Below are positions 53,864-55,930 of a stretch of 55,930 nt of DNA, piece by piece. The stretch comes from Nostoc sp. JL33. GTDB taxonomy: Bacteria; Cyanobacteriota; Cyanobacteriia; Cyanobacteriales; Nostocaceae. Position 1 is the stretch's first letter; every line of letters starts with the position of its first letter. The notes beneath the pieces were generated by a model. That model was not told where the DNA came from, made no database searches, and saw only the letters and a list, made by a program, of their open reading frames with translations. The stretch is from assembly GCF_017114985.1 (NCBI RefSeq), contig NZ_JABXKP010000101.1, forward strand, positions 1 through 55,930, read 5' to 3'. The translations under genes and the position numbers were made by a program.

Positions 53864-54550
53864 TCACCATCTTTTATTTCGAGCAACCTTCATTTGTTCA
53901 AGTAGTGTTGATGTACTTAGATATATTTCTGGAAATCGGTCATATTCTCTGAGCCAAGCACTAACTTTTGGATTAATCCAATTGAGAAAACAATAAATAT
54001 CACTATGTATGTTGTCAAGTTGCAGGTAATTCCAAATTGGTTCATGGTGAAAATTGCGGTTACGTAACAAATGTATATTTTTGATTTTTGGTCGTATTTG
54101 TTTAATATTAAGATCAGAGGGATTAGCATATTTAAATAATTGTTTACAAAAAGGACGCCATATCGTAATTTCATAACATTTTTTATCTATTAAGCTTTTC
54201 CAAAATCCAAAACTCAGTTCTGGAATTAAGCGATTTAAGTTATGCTTGCATTTTTTAAGAGCAGCGTTAACATTCTCATATTCGTAACTGTCTAATTCAA
54301 TTTTTCCGTTACATAACCAATCATTACCATGCTCAACTAATAATACATTGTCGATTGTATTGCGTAGAGCAATCTCTAAAGTATGTAAACTTGGATACAG
54401 TGCCTCGGAAAGTTGAGTATTGATCTGACATATTCTGATGGCGTCGCCGTGATTACTATTCGCAGCGCTAAGATATGGTTTCATACGTGCGGCTGAAAAA
54501 TTCATCACAATATCTTTTAGCTCATCATCTGTTAGTTTAGGCTGAGGCAT
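53864..54550 (-). CDS. Abi-type HEPN ribonuclease-like protein
   Basis: A 228-residue Abi-like protein. I chose the ATG at 54550, with AGAAGAG at a good distance upstream; the TTG at 54556 is less likely. Family landmarks are FSAARMKPYL, QLSEALYPSLHTLEIALRNT, LSFGFWKSLID, and the HEPN catalytic motif LLRNRNFHHEPIW with R163-x4-H168 (counting from the ATG). HEPN domains of this kind are metal-independent RNases that halt growth on phage infection. A divergent small RNA gene starts almost at its start codon (promoter 54550-54578), so the toxin may be held by that RNA. AT-rich compared with the neighbours. Confidence 0.82.
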   Translation of the reverse strand: MPQPKLTDDELKDIVMNFSAARMKPYLSAANSNHGDAIRICQINTQLSEALYPSLHTLEIALRNTIDNVLLVEHGNDWLCNGKIELDSYEYENVNAALKKCKHNLNRLIPELSFGFWKSLIDKKCYEITIWRPFCKQLFKYANPSDLNIKQIRPKIKNIHLLRNRNFHHEPIWNYLQLDNIHSDIYCFLNWINPKVSAWLREYDRFPEIYLSTSTLLEQMKVARNKRW

Positions 54551-54578
54551 TGACAACTCTTCTAATATTCGCTATATT
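54550..54578 (+). promoter_or_regulatory. consensus sigma-70 promoter
   Basis: TTGACA (54550-54555) and TATATT (54573-54578) are separated by exactly 17 bases. It points away from the Abi-type gene, and its -35 box touches the start codon of that gene. No frame of more than eight codons follows before the terminator. Confidence 0.7.
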
Positions 54579-54585
54579 ATATTCT

Positions 54586-54704
54586 GTAGACACCAGAACG
54601 TCCTATGTCTCGTACAACCGAGTTATGATCCTGGTGTAAAGAAATTTAATTTTGATTGCGTTTTTAAAGAAACCCCCTAAACTTTATATGTTTAGGGGGT
54701 TTTG
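54586..54704 (+). ncRNA. candidate structured small RNA, divergent from the Abi gene
   Basis: From the expected start near 54586 to the terminator the RNA would be about 120 nt. The 5' half folds: acaccag (54590-54596) pairs with ctggtgt (54631-54637), and inside it ctcg pairs with cgag around tacaac. A short U/A-rich linker follows, then the terminator hairpin. The only frame is ATG TCT CGT ACA ACC GAG TTA TGA (seven residues), without a ribosome binding site. I do not recognise a known family such as 6S, Yfr1 or tmRNA. It could be an antitoxin RNA for the HEPN gene or an unrelated regulatory RNA. Confidence 0.6.
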
Positions 54705-54706
54705 TT
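54670..54706 (+). terminator. strong rho-independent terminator
   Basis: aaaccccctaaac pairs over 13 perfect base pairs with gtttagggggttt around a seven-base loop, followed by ttgtt. On the reverse strand a T-rich tail is also present, so it may work in both directions. It ends the small RNA. There is no protein gene before it on the plus strand for more than 800 bases other than the HicB-like one. Confidence 0.9.
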
Positions 54707-55028
54707 ATATGACAAAATTATTAATGTTTAGTTATTTACTGTAAAATTAGTGTACATAAAGCTTTGAAAATATTCAGTAAAATAACTTAAAAGTTTGCTT
54801 TTCCAAGCCTCTGTATCTGTATCTCTAGTTTTAGCTAAAACGCGATCGCTCTTAAATCCATCCAGAACAGAGGTGCTTGAAAGGTAGATTAGAAGCTGAT
54901 TTCAGCAGATTGTGTTCCCATGACTATGATATAATTGCATGAGAGCAATTGTTCAAAATTTCAGTTAATAGTTTTTTGTAGCGAGTGAACAACGAACATT
55001 GCTGTAAAGATTTAAGTCTGTTCTCAAA

Positions 55029-55859
55029 ATGAATTCATACACTGAAACAGAATTCTTTATTGGTGCTATTCCGTACCAAATGTACGTTCAATATTACCGG
55101 CCGAGTCAAGACCAAAATTCAGTTCCTATTGTGTTTTTGCATGGCGCCTTTCATACAGGTACTTGCTTTGTCAAAACACCCGATAATCGCCAAGGTTGGG
55201 CAGCATATCTGGTAGAAAAAGGCTACCCAACCTATATTGTTGACTGGCCAGGGCATGGTCGGTCGGGCTTTGTTCCAGACTTCCCGGTGATGTCATATCA
55301 ACGGGTAATCAATGCTACAGTGGCGCTACTCCAACAGATTGGCCCGGCTGTGATTCTTACCCACAGTATGTCTGGTGTCGTTGGTTGGCAGACGGCACAA
55401 ACTCATCCCAAACTTGTTAAAGCTATTATAGGCATTGCACCAAGTCCACCAGCCAATCTATTACCAATTATCACAAAAAACTCTTCTTTGGCTTTTCCCG
55501 AAGATCGTCCACGTATCCAGTCGCGTGAAAATACTAAAAAGTATTTCACCAATTCAGATACTTTTCCGCAACAGGCATTTGAGAATTACTTTTGCAGTTT
55601 GGTCGCTGAGAGTGCGCGGATGAGCAACGAATGCAGAAATGTTGAAGGACGAGGGCTTTATATTTGCGACCCTCAGATACTATTTGATATTCCCATATGT
55701 GTGATTACGGGCGACCAAGACCCGCGCCATCCTCGTGAGACAGATGCAGAAACTGCAAAATACTTTCGGGGTGATTTTATTTGGCTTCCTGAAGTTGGAC
55801 TCCCTGGCCACGGTCATCTCCCGGATTTCTCACGAGCGAGAAAAAAACATCTGGATTAG
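55029..55859 (+). CDS. alpha/beta hydrolase with altered C-terminus
   Basis: A 276-residue alpha/beta hydrolase without signal peptide. The oxyanion motif is VFLHGAFHTG (residues 35-44), the nucleophile elbow THSMSGVVG has S113, an acid lies near D229/D231 (ITGDQDPRHP), and the His is H263 in LPGHGHLP. Directly after the His the reading frame enters the 64-bp inverted repeat, which encodes the last 12 residues (PDFSRARKKHLD) and the stop. The final helices expected after the His are missing. The enzyme may still fold, but the native C-terminus was probably replaced. A possible -10 box (tatgatataat) lies about 100 bases upstream. Substrate unknown. Confidence 0.82.
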   Translation: MNSYTETEFFIGAIPYQMYVQYYRPSQDQNSVPIVFLHGAFHTGTCFVKTPDNRQGWAAYLVEKGYPTYIVDWPGHGRSGFVPDFPVMSYQRVINATVALLQQIGPAVILTHSMSGVVGWQTAQTHPKLVKAIIGIAPSPPANLLPIITKNSSLAFPEDRPRIQSRENTKKYFTNSDTFPQQAFENYFCSLVAESARMSNECRNVEGRGLYICDPQILFDIPICVITGDQDPRHPRETDAETAKYFRGDFIWLPEVGLPGHGHLPDFSRARKKHLD

Positions 55860-55883
55860 CCAAACTTAGGATAAATTAATTGA
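55820..55883. repeat. 64-bp inverted repeat, right copy
   Basis: Exact reverse complement of 56-119. It begins at the last base of codon 264 of the hydrolase, includes the stop codon and runs 24 bases beyond. The left copy is not in a gene, so the repeat most likely moved or recombined into the hydrolase 3' end. Confidence 0.9.
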
Positions 55884-55930
55884 TACATTGTTAAATTAAG
55901 CGTAGATTAAAATAATTCAGCAGTAAAAAC

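Noticed and set aside
54586..54704. tRNA, 6S RNA, tmRNA or Yfr1
   Set aside because: No cloverleaf, no long 6S-like bulged rod, no tag frame and no Yfr1 core motif were seen.

Overview
The window looks like chromosomal DNA of a filamentous, Nostoc-like cyanobacterium. HIP1 octamers (gcgatcgc) are scattered throughout. It carries a chlorophyll-biosynthesis reductase of the BciB type, the circadian iron-sulfur protein LdpA, a YvcK/R3H-type gene set, an SLH-OprB porin, DUF4278 and DUF5895 proteins, and many hairpin repeats of the kind that litter Nostoc intergenic space. No rRNA, tRNA, CRISPR array, transposase or phage structural gene was seen.

Layout. 0.4-6.8 kb: a two-component cluster on the minus strand (a single receiver, a large PAS hybrid kinase, a GAF kinase and a decayed kinase fragment). 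7-12.2 kb: a small fatty-acid-hydroxylase-like protein, a ribbon-helix-helix gene broken by an amber codon, a HAD hydrolase, a DUF5895 protein, and mltA with a small partner gene. 12.4-16.4 kb: a DUF4278 protein, a Ser/Thr kinase, and a heme-binding Tll0287-like sensor divergent from a PhnD-like lipoprotein. 16.5-19.3 kb: accessory DNA with small regulators around a perfect 22-bp palindrome, an Abi-alpha-like gene, a TIR-like nucleotide-binding gene and two gene fossils. 19.3-22.1 kb: a GAF histidine kinase that looks like a bilin photoreceptor. 22.5-27 kb: a NADAR protein between two copies of a mobile repeat, a secreted repeat protein, and a three-gene defence cluster (CD-NTase, SLATT two-TM effector, Mrr-like nuclease). 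27.4-37.7 kb: a 62-bp tandem hairpin array, a small gene with an operator-like inverted repeat, and a sugar-uptake locus (porin, sugar MFS permease, three-part sugar ABC importer, gluconokinase). 37.9-50.7 kb: mostly core genes (ruvC, yvcK-like, tsaE, pyrC, lepB, a MOSC protein, a hybrid kinase, ldpA, an R3H ATPase), with a patatin at 41-42 kb. 50.7-55.9 kb: a nuclease-like gene, a DUF433/DUF5615 toxin-antitoxin pair, an ABC-transporter fossil, bciB, a HicB-like protein, an Abi-type HEPN gene with a divergent small RNA gene, and an alpha/beta hydrolase.

How the parts work together. The porin, permease, ABC importer and gluconokinase form one coherent route for sugar from outer membrane to cytoplasmic phosphorylation; the layout recalls the glc/frt region of symbiotic Nostoc. 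The defence content is dense: a CBASS-like cluster, a TIR-like gene, an Abi-alpha-like gene, a toxin-antitoxin pair and an Abi HEPN gene. The most interesting candidate is at 53.9-54.7 kb. There an Abi-type HEPN ribonuclease gene starts on top of a consensus sigma-70 promoter that drives, in the opposite direction, a short structured RNA ending in a strong terminator.

The two ends of the window carry a perfect 64-bp sequence in inverted orientation, about 55.7 kb apart. The right-hand copy supplies the last 12 codons of the terminal hydrolase, which suggests a rearrangement or mobile-repeat breakpoint. All assignments come from reading the sequence and from memory of protein families; no database search was run.
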